From Lycium barbarum (lineage: Eukaryota > Streptophyta > Magnoliopsida > Solanales > Solanaceae), in NCBI RefSeq assembly GCF_019175385.1, contig NC_083339.1, positions 29,045,637-29,109,636 of the forward strand: DNA of 64,000 nucleotides. Reading direction: 5' to 3'. The position numbers and the translations under genes are program-made. Below are positions 23,989 through 36,397 of the stretch, one piece after another; within the stretch, counting starts at the first letter, position 1, and each line of letters starts with the position of its first letter. The notes under the pieces were generated by a model that did not search any database, was not told the origin of the DNA, and was given only the letters and a program-made list of their open reading frames with translations.

Positions 23989-24006
23989 CCCCACGGTGGG
24001 CGCCAA
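23989..24006 (-). promoter_or_regulatory. Primer-binding site of Tat-type element
   Basis: On the - strand TTGGCGCCCACCGTGGGG begins two bases after the LTR end (GGTTAAACA). Confidence 0.7.
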
Positions 24007-24008
24007 AC

Positions 24009-24596
24009 TGTTTAACCTTAAAACGAAGAACAATTAAATTTGTACGTGACGCCAAAGATATGTGGCTAAATTCAATTCAAGATTAAATAGCGAGATATGT
24101 CAATAACATGAACAGAGAAGCAGATCTAACCAATTGTTAAATACGTATGGCCTCGGGTATAGAAAGCGAGGTCGATACCCTTTTGTTACAAGCTCTCACG
24201 AGGTATAATAAAAATGAACTTAAGAACAGATGGGAACTGGTTTAATAAGATTCTTATGATTGTTGATGTAAACTATTTCTCTCCTTGCTATTGCCAACCT
24301 CCTTCATGAATGATAACCTCCTCTTTATATAATAAAGGAGTTTCAACCCTAGTACAATTCTAAATAAAGCAAGTAAATCTGGTGACAGTTGTATTGCCGA
24401 GATCGACGCCAAAATATCCGGTTGAGGACGGATATTTCGGTCTCCCGCTGATGGCAGTCAATTGCCTTTCCTTCATCGCCTCATCCCGGCCCGAACTCGA
24501 AGCCTCATTCCCGGTGAGATGGTCATACCGTGACCGAACATATCCATAATAACGGGAAATCGAGCGTGCACGTATCATCGATTTTACCCGTATACA
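24009..24596 (-). repeat. 5' LTR of Tat-type element (~590 bp)
   Basis: On the - strand it begins TGTATACGGG and ends GGTTAAACA beside the PBS. A TATA box (TATATAAAG, 24331-24323) sits mid-LTR. No second copy is in the window, so the outer boundary rests on the TG start and on the sequence change to an AT repeat at 24600. Confidence 0.7.
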
Positions 24597-24863
24597 GTGT
24601 TATATATATATATATAATTAAAAAGGCAAGGGAAGAGATGTGTAGAGACATAACTTGGATGGAGAGCAATTTTATTTCACATGAATTTGATGTACAGAAT
24701 GAATTGACTTAATTATTCATTTATAGAAGAAAATAAGCTACTTGCGAGCTGATTCAGGAAATAAACTTATTTGTGAAATCTAGATTGATTTGATCTACGG
24801 TCATTTTCTAGCAATTGGTATTCCTTATTGATGGCACCAGACAAGCCTTTTTCAAATTTGGGA
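24597..24863. other. Unassigned sequence
   Basis: An (AT)n tract at 24602-24618, then AT-rich DNA without a supported gene. It may be host DNA that the Tat-type element inserted into. Confidence 0.4.
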
Positions 24864-25483
24864 GCCATTTGGACATGATTTGAAATTATGATTTGAAACC
24901 ATAATTGGACATGCAATTTTGATTTCTTAAGTTGTATTTTTTCTTATAGGCATAAAAACCTCACAAGTTGTGAAAACTATCAAAACTTTCCCAATCTTAT
25001 ACAATCTTACCAAATGAGCGAGTCATAGTTCATAACAAAATTAATACGCTACTAGAAGGCCTTTCTAAAAAATACAATATGAATTGATGAAACTTTAATT
25101 CAATAAAAAGGAAATTTTAACATGAATAGTAGTGTAACTATCCTTTAATGTAATCCTCCCACATGGTACGAACATAAATAACGGTTGGTAGAAGTTAATG
25201 AGGTTGGTAAATGGTTGGTGGGACTAATTGTTAAAAATATCTACCAACTTATGGGTCTTTTTTACAAATTATAAACTTATGGGTCAAGTGTTACATTTAA
25301 AAATTTTGAAATCATGATTTGAAATCTCAAATCATGCCTCTTTGGATGATTTGGGATTTCATCTCATGAGATGATTTGGGATTTCATCTCATGAACTGAA
25401 ATCATGAGATGAAATTTCATGTCCAAACGTTGATTTCATCTCATGACCTGAAATCATGACATGAAATCGCATGTCCAAACGCC
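24864..25483. mobile_element. hAT-like MITE with internal inverted repeats
   Basis: The left end (GCCATTTGGACATGATTTGA) and the reverse complement of the right end (GGCGTTTGGACATGCGATTT) are similar. The interior near the right end is made of ATCATGAGATGAAAT-type words in both orientations. This resembles abundant Solanaceae MITEs with GTTTGGACATG ends. No clean 8-bp target duplication was found, so the boundary may be off or the element nested. Confidence 0.6.
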
Positions 25484-25534
25484 TACAAAGACAGAGACTC
25501 TCTATCCCTTTCTTTATATGTTTTAGGGATAAGG

Positions 25535-28035
25535 TGTAACGACCCGTTTGGTCATTTAGGCATTTTATCCTTTTACCCCTATTGACCCTTCCCCTAGCTT
25601 CATTAGAATCTTGGTTGATTTTTGAGGAAATTAGAAGTGCTAAGTTGAATATGTGAGACCTTTGACCAATCGTTGACTTTTGGGTAAACGGATCTTTTTG
25701 TGATTTTCGCCGGTTCCATTAGGTCCGGAGGGTTGTCTATAACTTAGTAGGATGATTGGTTCGGTTCCTATGGCACTCGGGGAGTATTTGGTCCTTTGTT
25801 GGAACTTATTTTGGGTTTTTGGGGGTGACCGAGTCAAGATGACCTCTGTTGGGATTTCTGAAGGCACGGGTGAGTTTGTAGCGTGTTTTTACATTGGCAT
25901 GCGTATTTGCTTTGTATCGGGGAGGTCTCGGATGGATGTCGGGTGTTGGGTTGAGCTTGGTGAAAACCATGATTTTGTGGTTTACTGGTGTGCCGCTGAT
26001 GCAGAGGTTTGGCCGCATCTGCAGGCCCACTTCTGCAAAGCCTGTTCCGCATATGCGAAATTATGCTGAGTCGGGTAATTTCGCACCTATGAGGTTTCTT
26101 CCGCATGCGTGGTGTCGCTTCCTTGGGTAAGTTTCTTTTACTCTCCTTGTGTTTTATTTATAGTTTAAGTACAGAAATATTGTTAATATTACGGATATAG
26201 TTGGGGAAGATTGGGTTATAAACCCTAGTGACGATTTTATGAGTTTTGTTAATCTAAATGAGTTTTGTTAGGAAATCTTCTTGCATGGGATCATTGGGGT
26301 ATTAGTTGCAAAGCTTGAATTTTTTTTTTATGTAAGAATTTGATTATGGGAAATTAGGGTTTTCTCTAAAATTGGGGATCTTGGATTAATGACGAAATTG
26401 ATGCTAAATTGGGACTAATTTGTTATGATAATTAGGGTTTTGACTTCCTAAGCTTTGATAAATCGTTTTCCAACGTGAAATTCCTATTTTTGCCCTTGTG
26501 GGCCCAGGTTTCCTTTTAAAGGTTGTTTTTCGATTTGAATAATTTTATGACAATATGGGTATATTAGTCTTAGATTCTAATGTAGAATAATAGATTGTTA
26601 GACTTCAATCATTCGGAAGCTATTCAGAGGGGAAAGGGTTTGGCTTGAGGTTCGTGGCACCTGTTCGGCCTTCGAGGTAGGTTACGACTTACCTTCTTAG
26701 ACTTTGATTAGTGAATCGCACGTGTGATGTAGTTATTGACAGGGAAAGCATGATAGGCCTTAGGACATGGTTGTGGTGTTAAATCCACTAAGTTGGTATG
26801 ATTTATGATTATGTGGGCTTGTCGCCGTTCGTTATGCACATATTGACATATAGTGTACTTGACTACGTGTTTGTGGTGATGCGGGATGCGTTGGTTCTAT
26901 TTGTTGTATCGGGATTGATTTAATGATGCGTTTCCATGGTAGTCTTGATAATTCATGCAAGGATTGAATTGGCTTATTGTGTTTGTGAATTCCGTAGAAT
27001 ACTTATTGGCAATGTTACATGTGATACTTCATTTTTGCATTCATACATGATGAAAGAGTTATGGAAATGGATTCACAATTGAAAGAGTTGTGGAAACGAT
27101 TTGAAATGGAAAGAAAGAGAAACATGAAAGTAACATGTGATTCTTGCCATGATCCGAGATTTATACCGGATATGTTGATAAGCCACGGCCTGTAGTCGGT
27201 CTAGGGTGGCTAGTACATGAACTTGCGGGTCCCTCATGGGTCATGACTATTGAAGCGACAAATGCTTATAGCATGTGTGTACAGATTTGAGGTATTGGCC
27301 ATTGCATTGCACAACATTGCATCTCATTTGCATTGCATCTCATATTATCGCATCATATATTATCTTATCGGATACTTGTTGGTGTTGTACTTGTGTTATG
27401 ATCCATTGATGGGGTATTTCTTAGAACTTGACAGACTTGTGAAATAGAAGCTTAACCTAGGCTATGACTTGATGATTTTGGGATATTCTGTGCCCGTTGA
27501 TTGTTGTTGACTGTCTTGTCTGTTTACTTGTCAATTTCTGTATTTCATATGCGTTAATTAATCTTAGTCGGCCTATGATGCTTACCAGTACTAGTGTTGT
27601 ACTGAGACTACTCTTGCTACACTCCTTGTGGAGTGTAAAGTGTTCCAGGTTGATGTTTGAGGTCTCGCATTGTTCGAGGCTATTACCGGAGACTTGGGTG
27701 TGCTGCTACCTGGATCTACAGCCCTGAGACTTTGCTTATGCAATTGTCTACTTCTATTTTATAGACAGTTTTATTCCAGTATTAAGATGTATTTCATATT
27801 TTCACTTGTAATCCATTTAGAAGCTCTTGTACAAGTTAAGACCAGGTTTTGGGAATCTTAAGCTCTAAGTTATACTTCCGCATTTGTTTATATTAGTTCA
27901 ACTATTATTTAGTGTTTTCAATAAACTTAATTTCCACACTTGGTGTTCTTAAAATGAGTAAATGATTTGGGAATGGTTCGCGTACCGGGAGAGATAGTGT
28001 AGGTGCCACCACGACCCGCGATTTTGGTCGTGACA
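25535..28035 (+). repeat. LTR of chromovirus-like Gypsy element (~2.5 kb)
   Basis: Begins TGTAACGACCCG and ends GGTCGTGACA immediately before a methionine-initiator-type PBS. Length, ends and PBS fit Del/Tekay chromoviruses. Palindromic words around CCGCATATGCG and TTCCGCATGCGTGG cluster at 25990-26120. No partner LTR is in the window. Confidence 0.8.
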
Positions 28036-28037
28036 AG

Positions 28038-28055
28038 TTGATATCAAAGTCCTAG
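28038..28055 (+). promoter_or_regulatory. Degenerate PBS of chromovirus-like element
   Basis: TTGATATCAAAGTCCTAG resembles the initiator-methionine PBS (TGGTATCAGAGC type) with several changes. Confidence 0.6.
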
Positions 28056-29884
28056 GTTACCGGTCTCACGAGTACAAAAGCAATGTCTAGTAGAGTCTCG
28101 TGGAATGGTACGTAGATGTTCGTACCTATCCTCGAAAGGCTATAGGACATTTAGGAAACTTCCATTCTTTCATTTCTTTCGTGCTACTTCATTCCAATTG
28201 GTATCTAGTCAATTCAAATTGGTATCTGAACTTTCTAGTCCTATTCTCTCACTGATAGTGGGAGCACGTTCTTGAATTCGTTAATGAGAGATTTGATATG
28301 ATGTGGTGCGGTATGGTACGGGATGTGTTATTCTGATACGGGCTCGTGGCCAAGTCCAGCTTTCAGCCATGATTGCGATTCTGTAGTTCGATATGGGAAG
28401 ATGGAGTGATAATACAAAGGACTGCATGATCTTCATCTCTTCATCGGTGAGTTGCTCAGAAATCGAGGGAGTAAAATCATGGTTTCACAAGAATGAATTG
28501 CCCGAGGTGTGATTGGTATGGGGAAGTTTCAGTATCGTCAAGTTTAGTATGGTAGGTGTATGGTACAAATGTATCAATGACAAGTCAGCAATTTAGTAAC
28601 GCAAGAGTATTGATGTCAACATCAGGAAACAAGTGTAACTTGGGGAGGATCATCAGATTTGACAAAAGTATAGTGACCGTGTTATGATTATGAAAGGAAG
28701 TTGAGGATAAGGACAAGAAAGGCATCTTTAGTGGTAAAGTGTGAGGAAGTAAGATTTCTTAGGCGATATTGGTAAGAGTACTTCTTATGCTCTGGGATGG
28801 AAATTAAGGGAAGAGAATTTAGATAGAACAATTGGTATCTGACGTGCTCGTCATGATAATGTTGCAAGATGTACGAGGTCGGACGTTGTATACGGTTATG
28901 AAAAGTTAAATCGGGCTTCCACATGACAGGATCGTAGTGGTAGAGTAAGAACTAGTGGTTTATGGGTTTCTTCAGGGAAATGGCTATCGATTCTAGATTA
29001 GAAGGCAAGGTTACTTAAGATGAGTGGGAACTTAAGGTATTGGGTAGATGTGGTCCTTCAGCAACGAGTGTGTTCGTCGGGTCGTTCGATGTTTCGAGGT
29101 TAGTGATAAAAAGGGGTCGTTTGAATCAACAGATTGATGATTTGAGAGACATGTTGTTGTTATATAATGTAGAGTGAACGTAAAGGGTTGATGGATGAGT
29201 GGTATGTTCGTTTATCTCGTAGGTTAATGGGGGCCCCAGTAGTTGACTAATAGAAATACTCTAGTGATGGGCTAGTGTGCAGTTTTAGTACTCAAGAATG
29301 TTATCGGATGTTGCATCTAATCTTGAACAAGGGTTGTGGGCATTATATCTGTTGTGTAAGTTTCGACTAGTCCCTGCTACTACTGGTGTTATGACTCTGT
29401 GGAGTTGATGGAATGAGAGGGATAATTGTATGATTTGATTAGAGGTGTTCTGGTTCGGTAATCAAGGATCGCCCTACGGGTTATGAATTAGGTCAGTGGT
29501 GGTTTGGGACATTACATCGACAATGATTGATTCTTGTTGGGATAATCAGGGTTGGTCGGTAATTTCTAGTGGGAAGACTTCTTGAATAATGGTTTACGTG
29601 ATGCGCCGGATTTAGAGTGGTTCTCAGTTTGAAGTTCGAGTGAGGCAAAGGAAACTATCTATTGTTGAGTGTGCGGCATGATACTATCTCCAGGATTGAC
29701 TCGGCTATTTTGCAGGACTGATGACTTTGCGGTATACCTTTGAGTGGGTTTGAGTGATGGTCGGTCGGTGGCAGTGAATGTGATCTGAATAAAATAGAGC
29801 AATTGCAGAAGTAAGATAAAGGTATAGTTGATCGAGAATCGACATGAATAAGGTACATCTTTGGGGTTACCTGGATCAGATATC
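28056..29884 (+). other. Non-coding interior of chromovirus-like element
   Basis: Follows the PBS without a break, yet no gag, protease or polymerase motif can be read in any frame; the longest frames are under 80 codons. This could be a non-autonomous derivative or an eroded copy. The phrase AATTGGTATCT recurs near 28197 and 28218. Confidence 0.45.
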
Positions 29885-30357
29885 GATTGTGGTGTTATTG
29901 TCTTGCATCTTTCAGATGATGTATGATTGTTAAGTACGCTTAAAAAAGGAAGTCTACAGAAATGAACTAAGTGTTATGACGAAGTTCCATGATCAGCGAC
30001 TGGCGAGAAGCAAATTTCAAGTGATCGATGTTACGGTTCGCATTTTTGCGGGCGGGGTTAGCGCTCGAAAAAGCTACTTCGAACTCATTGGTGCTTTTTC
30101 AGACTTTGTTTTAAAAGAGTGGATTGTGGTGTTGTTGTCTTGCATCTTTCAGATGATGTATGATTGTTAAGTACACTTAAAAAAGGAAGTCTACAGAAAT
30201 CGACTAAGTGTTATGACGAAGTTCCATGATCAGCGACTGCGAAAAGCAAATTTCAGGTGACCGATGTTACGGTTCGCATTTTTATGGGCGGGGTTAGCGC
30301 TCGAAAAAGCCACTTCGAACTCGTTGGTGCTCTTTCAGACTTTGTTTTAAAAGAGTT
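29885..30357 (+). repeat. 237-bp tandem duplication
   Basis: 29885-30121 and 30122-30357 are about 95% identical, with one single-base indel. The unit includes TGTTACGGTTCGCATTTTT, which looks like the edge of the LTR remnant that follows, so the duplication appears to span an element junction. Confidence 0.9.
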
Positions 30358-31920
30358 GCCACCTAATTTTTAGGAAATTAGGAAAACCAATTTCGAAGGA
30401 TTTATTCATATACCGTAAAAAAAACCTTCGTGATCCAAAGTTCTAGGTAAGGGTTCTGGTGATCCCCTAGGAAAGGTGTTAGGCACCCTAGTATCAAGGA
30501 TCCGTACTATACGGTTGACCTTCGAATTCCAATGTATGAGTATTTGCATGAATTGTTTATTTGGTGTTTATTCCCGCATTTATAAAATCTGCCATTTGCA
30601 TATCATTTTGAAAAGAATTGAATATATCCCCTTTATATATGGGGTATTTAGATTCAGATTTATAATATCTGAAGACACATAATTTCCTTTTATATATATA
30701 AGGATACTATATCAAAATCGTTTTGATTTATAAGTTAAGTATAATTTGGTTCATGCTTAGTTTCATACTTGGATCGGGTCAGTCCGTTTAATACATTTAG
30801 AACGCCCTACTCTAAACCCTTGTATTTACAAATTCTTATGAACTCAATTTTATGACACGATTTTTCCTTGTTATTTATGTGTATAAAACGAACTTAGCCC
30901 TAAAATCCATAACCTTTTAAAGGATGCATTTTTGATTTTGGGCTTTGGCTCAAATCTCTTTTCATAGTTTGTACTTCTTTTCTAAAAAAAACTGGGCTTC
31001 ACATGCATTATTTTCAGGAACAATGTTAACCAATATCTCGATTTCTCGTTTGTTGGGCTCGGCCCAAAAAATATTTATCTTTTTGGGTTTAAAACTTAAT
31101 TTGTTCTCAAAAGGATATGCCTTTCGGTTTGAAATTTTTTAATCTGATCTTGTTTGAAAAAAGGTCAAAGTTCTTGAAATCTTGCTTTCCTATTTATTTG
31201 TATTAAACTTGTATTTAGAGAAAACAGTTATCCATTTTTAGACTTGGAGAATTTATTTATACTAAGCGGGTTTTGAAAATTCATTTTGGGGACGTAAAGT
31301 CGACTAAACGTCATAAGTACCGTTGTCCTAAGACGGCTAGTGCAAACCGCAAGCTCCAATATATATTTGAGTTTTACAAGTTTTTTACAAATACAAAACA
31401 CAACAAGATTACACATAAAAAGAAGACATAAATAAATATATAAATAAATAAATAAATAAATAAGAAGAAGGGGAAGGCTAGGGGCGTACCAAGCCCTAGT
31501 TGGCTATTTTTACCCATGGCTGGGCCTTCTATGCATTTAATAATATTAGCTTCCATCTTCGTCTTCATCGGACTCGATAGTTTTTAGAAAGAATTTGCCT
31601 ATTGGGCCTTGGCCCAACAGGTTGGCTGGACTTGGCCCGAATGGCCATACAGTGGAGAAGGAAAAATAAGAAGGACCCGGTTAGTTTTCATTTTACTGAA
31701 CTTATCACGTATACAAATATATATAATGTATACATACACAATTTAAATAAAAACAGCACATGCACACGTATATATGCCACTGGGCTTTAATGACCCAATA
31801 TCAAACATAAAGGAAAGCACCCGAACCCTTTTAGTTTCCTACTTATTATATTGGGCTAAGCCCATCAATTTTCAAACAAAGATCCAGTTGGAGAGTTAAA
31901 GCGCTTAATGAGATCCCCTC
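30265..31920 (-). repeat. Ogre/Tat-like LTR remnant, reverse orientation
   Basis: On the - strand it ends with a sequence like the 3' end of the 10204-14143 LTR: compare AGTTGCCACCTAATTTTTAG, GTAAGGGTTCTGGTGATCCC and AAGGTGTTAGGCACC here with the reverse complement of 13900-14090. It also holds TGGGCT/GCCCA palindromes (near 31050, 31595 and 31855) as that LTR does. The other end is unclear; similarity fades after about 31900. Confidence 0.6.
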
Positions 31921-33755
31921 TTAACTTCACTAAGGTGTATACTCTATCTATCTTTAGCATATTCTCACACAGTAAACTAAAGACATACACTTAGGGTTTG
32001 TATATCAAATGTGCATCAAGTGTACATCAAGTGTATACCTTCCTCTTTTAAGGATCTAAGGTATATTTTTTGTGTATCGCGCCTTAACACTTGTTTTAGA
32101 GCTCACATTTTAACTAATTGACCAGGTCTTTACCCCCTTTACTTATATCAAAATGATTCCTACCTTGTACAAAGGCCACACTTAGATATAGACTAGTTAA
32201 ACAAACACCTAAAACCATATAAGTTATACAGTCAGACATTGGCATTTACACTCAGATTCTAGCATGTTCACATAATAGGAGGGAAGGCAGATTCAATTTA
32301 GACACGCAGACTGTTTCATAATTCTTAATTGTGCAAGAACGGAAAGAATATGTATTTCACACAATATGCCAAACACAGCATGGGGAGGCTATAGGAAACA
32401 ACTATCTTGTTGATCAAGAGTGAAATACACTGGCACAAGGCTCATGGGACAAGCAAGCACACACTATGGTATACAAAGAAAGCAACTGCAAGTTGGGCAA
32501 ATAGGTACAGCACAAGAAAGCAAGTTTTAGGCAGGTCTAGATACATAAGGATGGTACAGAAATGGATCTTCATACTTCAGTCAAGATTTAACAAGGTGAA
32601 AATACTATGTGGAGAGATACGCAGGCCTTATACATGATATAACTCAGAGGAGATAGAAATAATACATAAATCATCTATATCTCTTTGGTGAAGTCTTTGA
32701 AAGAGGGAAAATTCCCTCAATATTCAGGTTTCATGCTGCTTTTAAGTTCTTCCTTTTGTGTCTAGTTTAGTCATATATATGCACCTAGATTCATCACTTG
32801 GTTTCAATAAGTTATTCATTAGTGTGTGTCTGATTCTGATCTAGGTTCCTTGGTTCTGACAATAAAGTCCATATGATTCTAAGGTATTTATACAGTCAGC
32901 ATGCACCCCATGGGCTTATAGAAGTGCCATGGTGCCTTTATGTGGAGGAAAGGTATTGTGAACCAAGCAATGCCTGGTTGTCCCTTAATCCTCTCCCGAG
33001 ACACCTTTTAAAAAAAGGCTTTTCTAGGCCATGTGATTTTTAACTTACTTTTAATCCCTTCTAATCATAAGGAACATTGTCGCTTAAACTATTCACAGCC
33101 AAGTGTCTTAACAAGTTCAAATGCATGTACACATAAGCAGACAGGATCATTTAGGTTACGACAAGAACCATTTCTCACCACTAAGGCCTAATAAAATTTA
33201 TACAGAGTCATAGCATAGGTCAAATTGTCATTAGCAAGTTCCTTAAGTCATTTTAACTCCACAGAACCATCTCAAGCTGGTCTAAACACTCAGCAGGTCA
33301 TGTCATACTATAAACTATATCTGACCAAGTCATAGAAAATGTATATGAGACAGTCAGCCAAGTAGTGATAACTAATCATCTGGACAATGTATTAAAACTC
33401 AGACCCAAACCCAAATAATTCAAGAGGAAGACAATAGGTAGATCTCCACTTTGAATCTTGAACCAGTTTTTATTCCAGATAGAATTATGTAGGAATCTCA
33501 TGATTTAAAATATAGATTCAGATTCGCAACTTGATTCACTCCTCTTACAAATTCTTAGGTATGGGACAATCACATATGTTGATTAGGACCAATGTCAACT
33601 CTCACCTTAAGGCATTCCAGATCTTTAAACATGATTCAAAGATATTTCAGGCAAATAAGTAACCAAATGGCCCTGGATTAACCCTAATTCTTAATAGTGG
33701 TCTTCTAAACACTTAACCTGGTCAATCTTTTAAGTCTTTGGCACAACTAGATTCA

Positions 33756-33788
<33 letters not shown>

Positions 33789-34270
33789 CAAAGACTCAGC
33801 TGGTAGTAAAACAGGTCCCCAAAATACAATGTGCAGGTGTAAAGACAACAGGATATTTATTCCACAAATAGGCTATATGGTAAGCATTTTATATTTCTAC
33901 TTAAGTTCTAAGGGCCTAGCCTCTTTTAAAAGACTTATTCAAATCACTTACTGACTTGCTTTTTAGGCAGGGTTCTTCCCACTAATATACACAAGACTCA
34001 AGCTGACTTAGGTGGTTTCATTCTCCCTCCCTTTACCAAGTCCCACTTTAATACTGAAGCAAATCAGTCTTGTAAAGCAGTGTCAACCTAACTATTATTA
34101 ACAAACTAATGATTCATTGTTAGTCCACGCCCTTCCCTCTAACAGCCTTCCAATTAGCTTAAATCCCTTTTAAACTTACTCCTATTATGGTTATGCCCTT
34201 GATTAATGTCCATCACTTAATAATAGCTAATTTACTAAGGCTAGGTCCATTCAATACCCATCAATTCAGA
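31921..34270. other. Unassigned AT-rich sequence
   Basis: May be the rest of the long LTR remnant on the - strand, but I cannot align it by eye. Contains a run of 30 A at 33757-33786. No coding region is supported. Confidence 0.4.
33757..33786 (+). repeat. Poly(A) run of 30 bases
   Basis: Uninterrupted A tract. It could be the tail of a LINE/SINE insertion, but no matching body was recognised upstream. Confidence 0.9.
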
Positions 34271-34274
34271 CTTA

Positions 34275-34400
34275 AGTATTATTTACCCCCTTGAACTTAT
34301 TTTTTCATATTATTTACCCTCTTCACTAATTATCTTATAGGGAAAACAAGTAAAAACGCAGCATACGCTTATTCCATATACTTAAAAAGTGGTTCTTAAT
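34275..34400. repeat. Partial copy of a foldback arm
   Basis: The sequence from TATTATTTACCC to AAAAAGTGGTTCTTAAT matches the left arm of the foldback element at 35855-36285 (same order, about 75-80% identity by eye). The two flank the truncated Copia element. Confidence 0.65.
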
Positions 34401-34405
34401 ATATT

Positions 34406-35541
34406 TTGGACCCTGCACGTTTTGATGATAGACAAGACGACTATACTCAATGAACCTGGTTCATTTTGTTACGTGTTCCATTCTAGAGTTCAGATGGGAA
34501 AAACTCTTTAAATAAAGAGATCTCAAGATACAGACATAGCGGGTAAGATCTAGGAATCTTGGAAGAATTATCTAGGATAAACTTTGGACTCTCATCAGGC
34601 ATATCACAAGAGATGCGATGGCAAAGAAGTTGCCTTCATCTCAAACACCATCTCTCCTCAAGGTCCTTATCTAAGAAAGTGTTTGTGACCAACACGTTTG
34701 CTACTCACAAGCTGCTATATAAATATAAATGCAAGTCTTCTACTGAAGACGGTTATGCACTTACATAGAGAGAAAAACATAAGTCAAGCAAATAAGTGGG
34801 AGTATATTTGAGAGACTTCTGATTGGCTACTGATATTCTTTCTGATACGAAGGACCACATTGAAGACCCTATTTCATAGTCTTGTGCTTTACAGTTTTCA
34901 AGTCTAGTTGTTTTGTATTAGAAATGTTATCGAGCTTTCCTAGAAGCATTGTTTTAGGCAAAAACATTTGTCAAATGCATCTCCAAGTCGAGGGAAACTT
35001 GTAGTGGATTCAACAGTCTAAGTAAATTGTTGTATGAGGGATTAAAGTTAGTTCCTAGGTTGAAATTCTTGAGATTTGAATTTGTTGAGACTCATAGATT
35101 TAGTGAGGTTTGAAACAAATCCTACAGAGGTGTAGTCGTGGTTTTCACCCTTGTGAGTCGGGTGCTTTCCACGTAAAAATACTGTGTTTTTACTTTACTA
35201 CTCCCTCTGTTTCAATTTATGTGAACCTATTTCCTTTTTAGTCCGTGCCAAAATGAATGACCTCTTTCTTAATTTGGAAACAAATTCACTTTATGGAATG
35301 ATTTACAGTCACACAAATATTCAAGACTTATTTTAAACCACAAGTTTCAAAAGTCTTCACTCTTTCTTAAATGTCGTGCCCAGTCAAATGGGTTCACATA
35401 AATTGAAACGGAGGGAGTATTTTTTATTATTCCGCAAGCTAATTGGAGGAACGAATAAAGTAACCTGGTCCATCACATAGGCAAAAATTAGGCATAAACC
35501 AATTCAGCCTCTCTTGTGTTATTTGGTCGTGCAAAATATCA
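34406..35541 (+). repeat. Copia LTR (~1.1 kb) containing a Stowaway MITE
   Basis: Runs from TTGGACCCTGCACG (probably an eroded TGTTGGACCC start) to AAAATATCA just before the PBS. About 220 bp of it is the Stowaway insertion at 35201-35417. A TATA-like TATATAAATA lies near 34712. Confidence 0.65.
35201..35417. mobile_element. Stowaway MITE in Copia LTR
   Basis: Terminal inverted repeats CTCCCTCTGTTTCAATTTAT and, at the other end, ATAAATTGAAACGGAGGGAG. It is flanked by TA on both sides (35199-35200 and 35418-35419), the Tc1/Mariner target-site duplication. Confidence 0.93.
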
Positions 35542-35543
35542 AT

Positions 35544-35557
35544 TGGTAGCAGAGAGG
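35544..35557 (+). promoter_or_regulatory. Copia primer-binding site
   Basis: TGGTAGCAGAGAGG, two bases after the LTR end, resembles the initiator-methionine tRNA site. Confidence 0.65.
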
Positions 35558-35595
35558 TTATTTTCAAGAGGCTAACACTTTAAGAAAATATCAAA

Positions 35596-35855
35596 ATGAA
35601 TGTTGCACCACCAATTCGACCCAATGGAGGTCAATTAACCCACAACCCTCCATCGTTTAGTGGAAAGTACTATGCCCGGTGGAAAGCTCACATGGAGGAC
35701 TATCTACAAGCTAATGACTATGAGTTATGGGATAGGTCGCTGATGGACAAAATATCCTATGAAAAAGGATGCTGATGGAAATGATGTAAAGAAGGCAAAG
35801 AGTGATTTTGATGAGAATGACTATAAGATGCCTGGGAAAAATGTTGAGGCCAAAA
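35596..35855 (+). pseudogene. gag: Copia gag, N-terminal fragment
   Basis: Starts at an ATG 39 bp after the PBS. The first 59 codons read PPSFSGKYYARWKAHMEDYL and YELWD, the conserved start of plant Copia gag proteins. A frameshift near 35765 leads to a TGA; the reading continues in another frame (NDVKKAKSDFDENDYK) to about 35855, where the foldback element begins. Everything downstream in the element is missing. Confidence 0.8.
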
Positions 35856-36285
35856 ACTTCCTTATCTTTTCATATTATTTACATCCTTGACTAATTACCT
35901 AGTAAAGAAAATAAGTAAAAATGTCGCATGCACTTATGCTACACTTTAAAAAGGGTCTTAATGTCTTTTTTCATTTGATTCTTTCAAACTCAAACGACTA
36001 GACTCTTATCCTCTGTCAAGCCCTTAGTTCTCCTTCTTTCACTATCACGATCTCCATTTTTTTTCTAATCTGAATAACTTGATGAGGGTTTGGTCATTTT
36101 GGTTTGAAAGAATCAAATGAAAAAAAGATATTAAAATCCTTTTTTCAGTTTAGAATAAGCATGTATTTGCAGATGATACATTTTAATATATTTTATTTAC
36201 TAGCTAGGTAATTAGTGAACGGGATAAATAATGCGAAAAAATAAATCCAATGGGGTAAATAATACGAAAAAATAAGTTCGACTCC
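35855..36285. mobile_element. Foldback element with ~150-200 bp arms
   Basis: The left arm (35855-36005) and the reverse complement of the right arm (36285-36090) share TTATTTAC, CTAATTACCTAG, AGTAAA and TTTTTTCATTTGATTCTTTC in the same order. The centre at 36006-36089 is unpaired. A MITE-like, non-coding structure. Confidence 0.75.
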
Positions 36286-36397
36286 CGCATAATTTAGATG
36301 TGTAGCTGCAATTTCGCCATATTTTATGGGTATTTCTATATCTTATCCCTTTGTTTTATATTCTAAATTCTTATCTTTAAAATTAATTAATATTTTC

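Larger units (their letters stand above)
14144..24596 (-). mobile_element. Tat-type Gypsy retrotransposon, 3' end truncated
   Basis: Read on the - strand: LTR (24596-24009), PBS, gag, protease, RT, a first and a second RNase H region, and integrase ending at 18312, followed by about 4 kb of 3' region with an antisense spliced gene. A second RNase H domain between RT and integrase is a hallmark of the Tat lineage. No 3' LTR lies before 14143: the sequence there switches abruptly to the LTR of the Ogre/Tat-like element. The element is therefore older and was interrupted. All pol parts carry stops or frameshifts. Confidence 0.85.

Noticed and set aside
27250..27861. Several 60-76 codon frames
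   Set aside because: They lie inside the chromovirus-like LTR, have no domain, and overlap in different frames.
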